In this document: piece after piece, positions 21,898 through 33,717 of the stretch
How the letters are laid out: each line of letters begins with the position of its first letter
Numbering within the stretch: the stretch's first letter is position 1
NCBI GenBank assembly: GCA_013368325.1
Contig: JAACJK010000175.1
Coordinates: 124,001 to 188,000 of the forward strand
Direction: 5' to 3'
From: Ephemerocybe angulata
Lineage: Eukaryota > Basidiomycota > Agaricomycetes > Agaricales > Psathyrellaceae
DNA: 64,000 nucleotides
The notes under the pieces: model-generated
The model's input: the letters and a program-made list of their open reading frames with translations, nothing else
Database searches by the model: none
Told to the model about the DNA's origin: nothing
Position numbers and translations under genes: made by a program

Positions 21898-22831
21898 ACT
21901 CATGAACGGAAGAGCAACGTGAATGTTGTGCAAGTAAAGGCCCGGGGCAAAGTTAGGCCGAACATAGGGGCTCCAAAGCTGTTGCTAAGCACGAACAAAC
22001 AGGGAGGTCGCCTTAGGTAAGCAGTCAGTGAATCACCGACGCGTCGCGGTGGCGCCGCCGTGGCGGCTTGTCGTGATTCCCTGTCTTCCCAGTGGCACCT
22101 GCACAAGAAGTGCCCCTCTCACAGGGCCTATGATAAGGTCATACAAACCGACGATTGAAGCAGAAAGTACCGACACACTCATATGCTCTGTTATGACTCA
22201 CTAGTACTCACTCTTGGCAGTTAGCTTGGCTAGAAACGAAACCTGTGTCCCAGTCCCGCTTCCATTCTCCGTTCCCTTCGAAGAAATGCCGATAATCGCA
22301 GCACGACGCGCATACATAGCAGTGCATGTTCAGAACCGCGTTGCCTACATACCCCTCAACCACCTCGGGTATGCGGAAGGGGCATCATTTAGGTATCACC
22401 AGGACACTGATAACACATCTGCTTGTGCAGCTGGGAGGCTCTTCAAGTTGGGCACGGCTCCTCTTTGACGTTTTGAAGGTTACCAGCTAAGTAACACCCG
22501 TAATTGTTTTTGTGCAGCACTGTACTCAGGAACGAAGGAAACGTCAGACGCTCTAAATGGGACGCGCCGAAGAACGTGGGACTCTCCAGAGAACCTACAG
22601 AGGACACATGCATGATGCGGTTCTTCGCGTGTCCGAGGCCTCGAAATGCCCCCGCGCACTTCCACGATCGAGGGGGTCCCCCGAAACGGTATTTCAAATG
22701 TCGTCGATGTCCGGCCTTCAAAGATCGTAACCCATTTAACTACCTGGCTCCCCGACGTTGCCTCCCACCTTGTGTTGAATTTTTGCTAGCTCCACCCCGC
22801 TAAAGGCTACCCCCAGCAGTCTAAGGTCTCC
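21898..22831. other. Divergent promoter region
   Basis: Separates the divergent thioesterase and DUF6534 genes. Contains a GC-rich imperfect hairpin (22030-22079, outer arms GAATCAC and GTGATTC). No gene recognised in the remaining frames. Confidence 0.4.
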
Positions 22832-24406
22832 ATGATCCCAACGATCGCCAACACTTTGGGAGCCCTTCAGATTGGTGTTATCTTTGCGACATGTCTGTTC
22901 GGTGTGATCACTGTCCAACTACACCACTACTCCCAGACGTTTGAAGATGATAGGAAGTCTTTTCGAATTCTGGTGAGCCCAGATACTTGACATCGTGCTT
23001 TTGGCACTGCTGACCCGTTGGATCTGGTGTAGGCTGCAGCTGTCTGGTATGAAACCCCCAGTATCAGAGTGTTATAGACCCTAAATTCTGACCTTCCCCA
23101 GGATTCTGGAGCTCATCCACACGATCTGCATCTGTGCAGAGGTTTACCGCGGGACGGTAATATTCTACGGGCGCCCAACGGAATACCAGCGCTTTCCCCT
23201 CATGGGAGGAGCGACTCTTTTGGGTGGGCTTATTACGATGCTTGTTCAGGTAAGTTGTTCAAATCGTTAAACAGCCAACATCCTCACATTCAGTTTCTAG
23301 ATCTTCTTCTGTCTGCGTGTCTGGAAAGCGCTCCCAAATCCCGCTCGGTACATCGGCGCGTTCTGTGCCGGGCTCACAGTCCTTCGAGCAGTCGGCGGGA
23401 TATACCTTGGAGTCCAGATCGTGCGCTCTCAAACCTTGCAAGAATATCGGGAGCTGAACAACTGGGTCATATCGACTCTTTTGGCATCTGGAGCGGCAAT
23501 AGATGTTGCTATTGCAGTTTCTATGTTGTTCTTCCTTGTCCAGAAACGAGAAAAGGGCCTGGGGACGTATGTTTTTCAAAAATTTCTTTTCAGAAGCTGC
23601 CGAGATCTCACTCAGACCCCGTTCAGTGTGACGAGACTCATCGACCGCCTTGTAGCCTACACGATTCGTAAGTCCGTTTGCTCTCGCAAAACGCTTCTTT
23701 ACTGATGACTCCTAGGTACTGGGCTACTTACGAGGTATGCATGTCAGGCCAAACACAATATTTTCTCTAACACGAGCGAAGCATAACGGCTGTGGCGGTC
23801 CTCATTGTTGTACGCTATCCTCGCATTTCTCCACGGCGCACAAGACCTTCTGACGGGTATCAATAGTTCCAAACGATGCCAGAAACATATGTCTGGGCGG
23901 CTCTATACGTCGTTCTAGCGAAGCGTAAGCTTCCCTTTCCATTGACAGCGAAATATTTGCTAAACCGCCCATCATCCTCAGTCTACTCCAACACTTTGTA
24001 TTCGGCGTGAGTCATAGCCCCACTACAGAAAGGCCCTTGGCTTCCTGTTCTAACGAATTACTGTCAGGCTGAATGAGAGGTCAAGATTGCGGCAAGTGAT
24101 GGTCGAATCCTCTCAAGACCTTGACTCTCGTGGCCGACGACCGACGAATCATAGGAGCGGATTGAGTGTAAGCCAAACATCACGTCCAAGAAGCTAATGC
24201 ACAAACTTATATCCCATCGCATTGCAGGACTTCCAGAGCCGACGCCAAGAGATATCTATCCAAATGAAAACTACCGTTATACGTGACGATGTATGTGCCC
24301 TAGCTATCTTATACTTCGTGAATGCTAAGTTCAACGACTCTAGGAGGAAAAGGCATCTCCCTTTGGTCATCGTTCAGGCCAAACCCTCCCTGACACGGGA
24401 TTCTAA
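22832..24406 (+). CDS. DUF6534-type multi-pass membrane protein, tandem copy A
   Basis: About a dozen short exons. Exon 1 (22832-22972) encodes TLGALQIGVIFATCLFGVIT; a 14-nt exon (23033-23046) encodes AAAVW; then ILELIHTICICAEVYRGT, GGLITMLVQ, FFCLRVWKALPNPARY, and later TGLLT, FQTMPETYVWAALYVVLAK and LYSNTLYSALNERSRLR. This order of membrane segments fits the Agaricomycete DUF6534 family, a group of roughly seven-helix proteins of unknown function. Every exon has a direct counterpart in the gene at 25056, so they are tandem duplicates. The C-terminal exons (stop at 24404-24406) are least certain. An open stretch at 24446-24694 might be an alternative 3' end. Confidence 0.8.
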
Positions 24407-25055
24407 CCTACCGTCACAGTATGTATTTAATAGTAACTTATCCTGATGAGAATAACTCGGCGTGCGGCGCTTTGTACCATCTCTGATCCCCAGGTAAACG
24501 AACCGAATGCACGTTCCTTCTCAAGACCGCTCTCTCAATTTACCGGCGATCCCTCAGGCCTTCGATCGAATCCCATCGAGGAGGCATTTCCGGAGGCCCG
24601 ATTGATGGCTTTTATTTTTACTACTTACAACGACGCGAAGAAGCTCAAAGAAGCGCCCATCCGCCTCCGAGTCAAGGCCCCACAGTCGCGCTAAACATCG
24701 GCTTGCCGATCACAGCGATCATTTCATCCAATATTGACCCAAGCGACATCAGTAGCGCACGCGTCATCGCTATGGCCTTCTCAAATTCTGTATCCATTAG
24801 GTGTTACTCACCACCTGCCAACGATAGTCCGGGAAGCAAAACAAACGGGCGCCTGGAATGCTCCCACCGGCTCGATTGACTGCTCTCTCGAGTCTCGATG
24901 CACGTTGCTTTTTAAACATCAATCAAACGTGTCCTTCTTTTCTGCCTTACCCTCCCATCCCTCCTGTCTTTACTCTTTTTTTTCAGGCTTACGCCCGACC
25001 AACCTACCATCCTACGTCGACCAGCTAACACGACTGCCGCTGCCAGCCACCTACC
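24407..25055. other. Intergenic between tandem DUF6534 copies
   Basis: An open plus-strand frame at 24446-24694 has no recognisable domain. It could be an unspliced alternative end of copy A. No other gene. Confidence 0.4.
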
Positions 25056-26710
25056 ATGTCCGACGTAACGGTCCAAAGCACCCTTGGGGCTATGCAGATT
25101 GGCATCACTGTAGCGGTCTTCCTGTTCGGCGCAATCACCCTGCAGTTCAACTCGTATGCCCAGCATTTTACAGAGGATCGACTGGCAATAAGGTTCTTGG
25201 TATGTGTAACGAATTTTTGCTACTATTCAGCTGAGTTGACGAGTCTATATATCAGGCGGGCACTGTATGGTATGGGTGTGATAATGTTCGTCTCGAGTGT
25301 GTTGCTGACGCTATTGCTGTACAGGATACTCGAATTTGCGCACACAATCTGCATCACGGCTGAGGCGTACAGAGGAACCATTCTCTTCTATGGCAATCTC
25401 ACAGGGTACACTTGGTCCCCGTTCATGGGAGTAGCTATTCTAATGGGAGGACTCATTACTATGGTCGTCCAGGTAAGTTCTCCATGCTCAGATCCTCAAA
25501 TTCCCAATCTAATCGTGTCGGGACTATCTCAGTGTTTCTTCTGTTTCCGTGTATGGAGGGCACTACCCTTCCCGGTGCGATATGTCGGTGTGTTATGCGG
25601 CATTGCTTCGTCCCTTCGTGGGGTCGGAAGCGTTTATCTTGGAAGCCGGGTTATCCGAGCTCGAACTCTCGAGGAGTATCGGAAGGCGAACGGTTGGCTG
25701 ATTCGCGGCCTTCTGGGTTCTGGAGCTGCGATTGATATAATCATTGCCATTGTCCTGCTGTATTTCTTGTGGAAAAAGCGGCAGACTTCCATGTCTACGT
25801 ACGTTGTTTGAAGGCAACGGCTTCTCTTGGAAGGCGCTTACGAGTCGTTTGGCAGATCTACCCGAATTCTCGACTACCTGGTGGCATATACCATTCGTAC
25901 GCAAGTAATCGAAGACCTCAGACACTGTATTAACGCTTTCCTTGGCTTTAGGAACTGGTCTCTTGACGAGGTAATCAATACTTTTCGCAACTCTACACTC
26001 CTGGCGCAAGGATCTGACACCTTGCCAAAAGTGTGACTTCAATCATCGTCCTTGCTACAGTAAGTCTCCTCAAAACGCAGCCATGCAATGCGCAAGTGAT
26101 CTAACTGCCCCCTTGTCAGTTCCAGAGCCACCCCGAGACATTCATCTGGGTCGGCGCCTACGTCGTTCTTGCTAAATGTGAGTTAAATACTGGGACCACA
26201 CTAGCCATAGGCCAAACATTGACTCATGCATCATATCAGTGTATACGGCTTCTCTGTTCTCTGCGTAAGTTTACCTGTATCTCATGCCAATAATTTGGGC
26301 GCTTATTTCTTGGTATTTCTTCTAGCTTGAACGCGCGACGACATCTCCGCGATATTGTCACAGAGGGAACTGAAGCTCTCAGCTCCAAGGCTCTTCGCAA
26401 ACGGTTCACACAAACGGAACTTGGAGTGGGTCGAGTGCTCCCCTCCTTCACCTGTTTCTCACCTGCGACCATGTCTTCTGTTTTATTAGGGAGGACCTAC
26501 AATCACCATCCAAATGAATACAACAGTCAACTGCGACGTCGACATTGTGAGCATTTCTGGTACTGCAATGTTAGTACCACAGTTGATCTTATTCTTGGAC
26601 AGGAGAACGACCTGGCAACACGAAGAAAACTTAAGTCGGAAGAGGACCTGGATTCAAGTACGGATTCGTTTCGGGACAGAAGGCCACTCAGCAACATTGG
26701 GCGACAGTAA
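25056..26710 (+). CDS. DUF6534-type multi-pass membrane protein, tandem copy B
   Basis: Spliced order mirrors copy A: exon 1 (25056-25200) with STLGAMQIGITVAVFLFGAI, a 14-nt exon (25257-25270) encoding AGTVW, then ILEFAHTICITAEAYRGT, GGLITMVVQ, FFCFRVWRALPFPVRYVG, GSGAAIDIIIAIVLLYFLW, TGLLT, FQSHPETFIWVGAYVVLAK and LYTASLFSALNARRHLR. Seven hydrophobic helices and the C-terminal LNAR-type ending match DUF6534 proteins. The final exons encode an acidic/basic tail ending at 26710. GGGCGCTTATTTC lies in the intron just before the LNARRHLR exon. Function unknown. Confidence 0.83.
26297..26309 (+). promoter_or_regulatory. GGGCGCTTATTTC motif (intronic)
   Basis: Exact 13-mer in a late intron of the DUF6534 gene, just before the 3' splice site. 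Also found at 38078, 39758, 41600 and 55979. Confidence 0.5.
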
Positions 26711-27233
26711 CTGGCTTCTCTGCAATTTCGACAGCGTCGTATGCATGTATTGTGTCTATAACCTTGATATAGGGCTTTTCCTGCTTTGGCGCCCGGCGGT
26801 TTACGCGCCGATTTCGTTGAAGACTTGACAACCTCCATGAACCCATTAGTGACGCAACGCGGAAGAAAGGGGAGACTGAACTCGGCTGGCGGGCGAGACT
26901 CGACCCCAAACACAGATATTATATAGTCCCGCCCAACCTCGAACCATAGTTCGCCTTAGATCTTGCATCTTCCTTCCTCCCCCTTCTATTATTCCTTTCC
27001 AAGGCCCTGGTGGTCTGTTTCTGAGAGTCGCTTCTTCTGCTCTGTTCCTAGTGCCTGTCGGTACCACATCCACTATCACCCTCTGCAGTTCTACTTCTTC
27101 TCTTTAACATTTCTCTTCTTCTGCTTGGAATTTGCGATTGGCCATCGCCTGGTTTTCAAGTCCTTTTCACCCTTTCACACCCCGTGCTACCGAGACAGGC
27201 TCTCCCCTGCACCCACCCATTCACCAAAGAAAG
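26711..27233. other. Promoter region of the 27234 gene
   Basis: A TATA-like ATTATATAG lies at 26918-26926 and pyrimidine-rich stretches run up to the start codon. No gene. Confidence 0.5.
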
Positions 27234-29616
27234 ATGCTCGTCCTCAACACCCGCCTCTCCCTCCTCGCCTCCCTTCTCACCCTTCTCATCCTCTCTTCCG
27301 CGCCCACTAGTGTATCCGCCGTTGCCGTTCTCGCACGGGAAGATTCAGACGGCATGCCCGGCAGCACCACAGACGGGACCACATTCACGCAGAGCCCGTT
27401 CCACCAGGATAGACCGAGCGACCTTGGGCTCCCAGAAGGCACCGAACCCGACTCCTCCGCGTCGCGGAAAGGTATGGGGAAATGGAACGCGAATAAGGGT
27501 GAGGGATACAGTCGGACCTGGACTGGAACTTGGACTGGCACGAGGACTGGGGCACGGCCGAGGCCTACGCGCGCTGAAACTCCTTCTGGTCCTTCAGGAG
27601 ATAGCGAGTCGGATGAGCTGTCCAAGGTGCGTGCGCTGATTGCTTTGAATCGAGGATGAATTTGCTGATAGGTTTGCATGTGTTTGACAGAGGGAACATA
27701 GCATAGCGAAGACGGAGGGGGCGCCTAAGGCACCTCATCGGCGCTTCGCTCGCCGCTCGTTGGCTAGCAAGCATGGAAAGGCCAACAAGCACACACGCGA
27801 CATTTCAATCGATGACGACCGCAAGGGGAGCCGCTACGTCGTCCAAAAGAACAAGGCTACAGGTCCTCCCGCAAAGAAGGCGTACTCTGTGTATGCTCAG
27901 CGCAGGTTCTTGATGCGCAGGAAGATCAAAAAGGGCACTCCTGGAATCATCAACATAATGGTACGTCCGCTCAGACCTTTTATTGAGGCTCTAACATAAC
28001 GCCTTTGACAGAGCCATGTCAACAATGCCCAGCTTGGCAAGAAGATCGCTTCATTGTTCCTGGAAGCCGACCAAAAGGCCGACTCTACCTACGTCCTGAA
28101 TGCTTCAGAGAAGGACTCGACCGAGATCTACCTCGTCCCAGCTGTACCCAGCGACGGCGGCTCTCGAGTCGTCGGAGCTGGCCGTCGTCGTCGCGAAGAT
28201 TCGTCGCTTGTGGCAAGGAAGGAGATGCTCGTTAACCTGCGGATGGAGATAAACAAGGCAACCTATTGTGCAACATACGACCCGAACCCACCTGAGGCGG
28301 AACCTCTTACGATGCAGCCTTGCATGGATGACGCTGCTAGCGATGACTTTGAGAAGAGTTCGTCGGACATGGATGCGGCCAAGGATACGGACCCCAACAA
28401 CCACAAGAGCCAGACCTTCTCTTTCGACCCGGACAGTGGAGTTATCCGCCCTATGTGGTTCGCTGGCGAAGATGACGGCAAGACCGACGATGACTCGGGC
28501 ATCCACGCGCATAATAGCGACGACAGTGACTCGGATCCCACCACCACTGCTAGCGCCGATGCTACGTCTTCCTCTTCTGCATCCCCTTCAGATGATGCCA
28601 CTGCTGCAGATTCGTCCGCATCGCCGTCGCTTTCTGCAACTTCCGAGCCCTCCGCCGCGCCTGCGCCATCCCCCACAGGCGCGGTGGCTTCTCGAGAACC
28701 TTCGGGCTCGCATGCCGCTCAGAATGTCACCCTCGTGTTCGTGCCCTCCTCCAAGCCTTCTGCCGAACCTTCAGAAGATGCTCCCACTGCTTCAGAGTCT
28801 TCCTCCGCCTCTATGCCATCCTCATCCAGCACAATTTCCGACGTCTCACCCTCAGCTTCTGCTGTCAGCGACAACGACGACTCTTCGATGATCGTTACGA
28901 AGACCGTAACCGTAACCGCTGCTGCAGCGGGCGAGACTGGCTCTGTACTTTCCTCCACGACAACGGGGGGTGCACTGGCAGCAGCCGCTACCGGCGACAA
29001 GGAGGCATCCTCAACAACCACGATCACCATCTCCGCATCCGCTCTCCAAACTGCTAGCCCTTCATCGGCGAGCCAAGGAACCATGAATGTGCAGGTTGTC
29101 GGTGATGATGGAAAGACCGTTGGAGATGACGATCCCAACACGGCTGACCCCAGTGCTTCTGTCTCTGGTTCTGCCGCTGCTACTCCTGCCGCCTCATCAG
29201 CTGGACCTTCCATTTCCATGTCCCTGCCCATCCCCACATCCATAATCGCCGCTGATACCGAGTCGACGACGACGGATGCACCTGCATCGACGCCCCCCGC
29301 GAAGGTCGATCCTATGGCGGTCGCCTCTGGAATTGCCCAATCTTGGTCTGCCTCTCAATCGTCTTCTACTGCCGCTGCCGAAGCCAGGGCCTCTTCACCC
29401 CCTACTCCACCCTCTTCTGTTGTGACTGTTGTTGAAGCTACCGCCTCCTCGTCCATGTCTGAATCATCCTCTGCCGTTCCCGCCCCTACATCCACGTCCG
29501 AGGTCGTTGCTGTCAAGAGCAGGGTCTTCAACAGTCGCATCGCAAGACGCGCACCGATGATGACCGCTGTAAGCACGGCACCGTACAAGTGGTTGTTCAA
29601 GCTCGCTGGAATCTAA
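27234..29616 (+). CDS. Secreted Ser/Ala-rich protein of unknown function
   Basis: Three exons (27234-27626, 27691-27960, 28012-29616) give 755 residues. A clear signal peptide (LSLLASLLTLLILSSAPTS, cleavage near residue 30) is followed by a Gly/Trp/Thr stretch and a basic segment. A conserved-looking globular part comes next (NNAQLGKKIASLFLEAD, then SEKDSTEIYLVPAV, MEINKATYCATYDPNP, QTFSFDPDSGVIRPMW), containing two nearby cysteines. About 350 Ser/Thr/Ala/Pro residues follow, likely O-glycosylated. The C-terminus is mildly hydrophobic (APYKWLFKLAGI) but lacks a convincing GPI or membrane signal. I cannot name the globular domain; the SFDPDSGxI-type stretch suggests a fungal extracellular module. 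Likely cell-wall or matrix protein. Confidence 0.8.
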
Positions 29617-30248
29617 AGGCATTGTGGTTGGATTAGCTGGATTTAGGATACATACACATACATTACTTACTGGTATTAGCACAAGCACTGGCTGCCTGCT
29701 GCTATTGCCTCGATAATTGTAGGATACCAACGAGGACTCTTCCTCGCAATGTATCGTCTGCTATACGCGTCTGCGTGCCTCGAAACCCTCGTCCAGCGAC
29801 GACCATGCTTTCGTCCTCTTCGACTCCTTCTCGCTTAACCGCCGGTATATGGTTGCCAGGATCACCGTGATTGCCATTTGAACGGCCGTAATGATAGTAA
29901 GAAACAAGGGGCTGACGGAGAAATCTTCGTTCCTGGGTGATGGTTGCAGCGATCAAAAAATCCTAAGTCGTTCTATCTTTTCTTCTTGTTGCGCTTGTTC
30001 TCTGTTCTCTACGCCTAGCGATACTAGTCAAGCACGTCGTCGAAGGGCTCAAGAACCTACGTCCCGGCGTTAAGCAAATTGACTGACGGCGAACTGGCGA
30101 ATTATTCGATTCGGCCTGCTGGTCTCCCCCACTTAACCTAGTCCCTCCCTTCTTGTCCTCGTCAGGACCCTCACATTCCTTTGACCCTTTGTCCCATACC
30201 GAGAAATTCAAGCAACTAGGCGACCTCGTCAACCCATATTTACATTCT
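29617..30248. other. Intergenic / promoter of the 30249 gene
   Basis: No gene recognised. Confidence 0.4.
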
Positions 30249-32852
30249 ATGTCAAGCCACATTCTGCGTCGGAGGCGGACCCATAGCGGGCTCAAGAAGA
30301 AGCGGTACCAGCCAGCGCATCTCCCTGGTCTGCACACGTTGGAACCTGTCAATAGCAGTGGCCCCGAAGTTTCGAAGCGCCAGGAGCTTGAAGAGGATGA
30401 GGAGGACGATCTCGACGCCGACCTGACTTCACGTCAGTTTGGGCAGGGCACGTCCTTCACAATTCCTGGTATGCCGCTCACCGACCTATGTGAGTGTTCA
30501 TTTTATTGCTGGCAATGGTGGGCACAACACGAAGAACAAACGTCGTGTCGGCCACCATCCGCAATATTTACTCGATCCTCGCGTGGATTCTGATCTATTT
30601 TCAAAGTTCCGCCCACACTCCCCGGGAGGCCAACCACCACGGACACAACAACGTCAACCACCTCGACCATTCCAATTCCATCCTCTACAATTGTAACAAC
30701 CACCTCAACTTCTTCTACTCCTTTAACTACTGTCACTTCAACGACTTCAAGCACCACTTCGCCCACGACGACAACCGCACCATCGACGACTGCCTTGTCT
30801 ACGTCCCAGATAACGACAACACCCCAAATCACCACTGCTCATACAGTCGTGACGGAGGTTGACAATGCCACGGTTGTCATTACCAGTTCCTTCACTCGTG
30901 CGACGTCGTCCACGAGCGCGGCAGCAGCGTCTAGCACAGGCAAGACTGACACCACTGGGGGATCGAGCAACAGCGGATCCATCATTGGGGGCATAGTCGC
31001 AGGCGTCATCGCCATCGCAGTTTTGGTCCTTGCGTTGGTGTGGTTCTTCGTACGTCCAATCTTTCTCCTGCTATATCAGAGCATGCTGAAACTAAATCCC
31101 CCTCCTTAGCGCCGACGCAAGCGGGCAGACCTTGATGACTTGCAGTCATTCAATCCCCATGATTTCAGACGCTCTGCTGTTCTTATCAACGACGACTCGC
31201 TCGGAGGTCCAGGACTGAGCGCGGGTGCCGGACTCGCTCGCGGTTTCAGCTTCCACTCCAATGGCCACGAATCCGCGCATAACGGCAGCAGCGCAAGCCC
31301 TCGTCCACCCACAATGATCGAGCGGAAGCTCGCGCACACTCCCGTCAATGGGGGCTACGACACTTATCCGAGTAGCCATGGACACGAGTACCCGTCGAAC
31401 GCGAACTATGGGTTTGGAGCGGAAGTTGGAGCTCCGACGCCCTATGGTATCAATAATGGCTATGGTTATGCCGGGTACCAGAACCACCAGCACGTCTCTG
31501 GCCCTCCCCTCCACTCGTACCTGCCTCAGTCGGCCCCTGCGACTGGCCAAGTTGGCGAACACAATGTGCAGAATCCGTTCATGACACCCGTCCTCGGGTA
31601 TCCCAACCATTCCCCATTCTCACCGCCCATGCCGCAGGGGAATGACCTTGCGCATTCTGCGGACTCTGCCCTTCCGAGTGCCGAACCGCCTTCCGCTGCT
31701 GTCCTTGCGCAAGTGGGTGGAGCACCCGTCTTGACGAGGAGCATCTCCACTAGGTCGACGAGGCCTACCCACGGGAAGCATGGGAAGAGTGGGCAGCTGT
31801 CCATCTCGATTCCCCGGAGCGCACCGGTCAACGCCACGGTCGTCAATGGAAGTGTCGGGGAAGAGGAGGAAAACAAGACTGAAACTCAGATCGAATATCC
31901 AGTACTCAAGAGGCAGGGATCGGCATCGTCTCTATCCTCCTCGAAGAATGGTTCGATGAAGAGGAATAATAGTGTCAAGCCGGTTCCGCCCCCGCTCCCT
32001 ATTCAAGAACACATCGACGAGCTGCCTTCGAGCGACTATGTGGACCTGACTCGCTCGAGCGTCTCTCCCTTCCAGGCCGCCCAGTACGCCGAGATCTCGA
32101 AGAGGCTCAACGCGGAAGTGCCCCAGGGGTTGCCGGCGGCTGTCGCCACGCAGATGGCGAAGGATCGCGACCTTCCTCCCATTCCCCCTACATCCCCCAC
32201 GGTCACAGCTCCCATCGGGTCTCCGGACAACCTCTCTCCTTTTGCTGACCCCACCAATGGCACTCAGATCAAGCACACACACACGTCTAGGGGCAGCGAG
32301 AGCGTGAATAGCAGCATCAGCGGCGTGGGCCCCAATGAACTGCTCGACTTCCCCATCCCGCCCCCGTCGCCCATGGCACTCACCTCCCGGCACTCCCATG
32401 CATCCATGGACTCCACGTCGCGAAGCATCGTTCCTGCGCCCACCACCCATGTGCGGATCGACTCACTTCCCCCTCAGCTTCCTGAGATCTCGTTGTCTTC
32501 CAGTGCGCGTGATGGAAAGTACGATTCGTACCTCGCAGCGCCTGGGATGATGGGCCTGGGCACCGCGAAGGACTCGCCGATCTATCCCAGTGGTATCACG
32601 GCTGGTGCGAGCCCGCTGTTAGGGAGGTTCCCTGTGACGCCGAGCCCCCTTGGGACGACCTTTGGTTTGGATACACCGAGGACGGCGGACATCTCTGGCG
32701 GGGCTGTGAGGGCTGAGCAAGGCGTGTTTAGGAGGCTTCAGGAAGAGGAGGAGAGGAAGATCATGGAAGAGAAAGCGCAGAAGGAAAAAAGCAAGGAGAA
32801 AGAGAGGCCCTTGACGGTGTATGATGAAGGGGATGTTTACGGAGGATTCTGA
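30249..32852 (+). CDS. Single-pass membrane protein, Thr-rich ectodomain, YGGF tail (family 1)
   Basis: Exons 30249-30489, 30607-31049 and 31110-32852 give 808 residues (phases 1 and 0). The N-terminus is basic without a signal peptide (MSSHILRRRRTHSG), then an acidic patch and a Thr-rich ectodomain. The membrane segment is about 206-228 (SIIGGIVAGVIAIAVLVLAL). As in its two paralogues, the last intron is at the membrane boundary and the next exon starts with an Arg-rich stop-transfer (RRRKRADLDDL). HDFRRSAVLINDD and PRPPTMIERK follow. The long tail is Ser/Pro-rich with several proline-rich SH3/WW-like stretches and ends EKERPLTVYDEGDVYGGF after a charged helix. Start choice: the first ATG in frame; no signal peptide is available upstream. 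Role unknown. Confidence 0.87.
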
Positions 32853-33717
32853 ACCCTTCAGGACTTGTTGAACGTCGATCCTTTCTCCAACGGAAGTTGA
32901 TCATTTTTGTGCTACAATCTCTTTCTCGCCTTCTTTCCAAGCAATATGCCATCCAGCATATTGGCCCGTTCAAAACCCCATGTGACTCTTCGCTGCCTCA
33001 TTTATTGGAGCGGCGATGTAGTTCTAGTGTAGCCTCCCGTTTTGTATGTAGATCGTTTGTTTCGCGCTTCTCAAGCTTTACTCTGCTTCTTCTACTTGTT
33101 GCATTTTTATTCTTCTATCTTATTCATTCATTATGTAGTATTCTCCGTCGATCCTTACCTTCCTCCGTTCCTTGCAGCACTTGTGGTGCTACTTCACTCT
33201 GCGTCGCCTTTCGCGTTGCATAGATACTTCTTCTTCCAGTTCAGCAGCTGACCGCGTCCGCCGTCTTGGACTGGGTTAGCCTCGAGGTCTTCTTCCTTCT
33301 GTCTGGCACTGCGGGCTGGTTTGGAGACTCAGCTTACTCATACTAGTCTGGCCTATTATGTATGATTTAACCCAGCGTGTACGCTAGTTGTACCTATTCT
33401 TTGCCCACTTTCCGGCCTTATATCCACAGTACAAGTTTATACTGTGGATATGTGTCGTAGTTAGTTGCTGGATCCCCGGAGGAGTTCGTTCGGAGAAGCA
33501 CGTCTGTATGTGATACCCCATGTAAATTGAAATTTTTATGAAGCGATCGCAAGCAGTTAAAGAAAGAGTCGGTGGGGGGACGACGCATAATACATATTCG
33601 GCATATAGGCATAAGGCATAGCTATGGTACAAGAACGGGCGCGATTTCAGATTCTGCAAAGCACAAAGCATGGGTCAAAGCGAGGAGAAAGCGATTCAAG
33701 AAAAACAGGGCGCAAAA
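32853..33717. other. Intergenic, 3' flanks
   Basis: Convergent 3' regions. Contains the perfect hairpin at 33420-33451 and no gene. Confidence 0.5.
33420..33451. terminator. Perfect 12-bp stem-loop between convergent genes
   Basis: Arms ATATCCACAGTA and its exact reverse complement surround an 8-nt loop (33432-33439). The position between two convergent gene ends suggests a 3'-end role, but fungal termination does not usually need hairpins, so this is only a candidate. Confidence 0.35.

Noticed and set aside
24446..24694. Separate small gene after DUF6534 copy A
   Set aside because: No recognisable domain, and it may be an alternative 3' exon; not supported as its own gene.
28263..29243. 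Minus-strand frames opposite the Ser-rich secreted protein
   Set aside because: Antisense images of Ser/Ala codons; the sense frame has signal peptide and splice consistency.
12940..32852. Resemblance of YGGM/YGGF to opioid-peptide cores
   Set aside because: In these proteins the tetrapeptide is at the cytoplasmic C-terminus and has no processing sites, so the similarity is coincidental.
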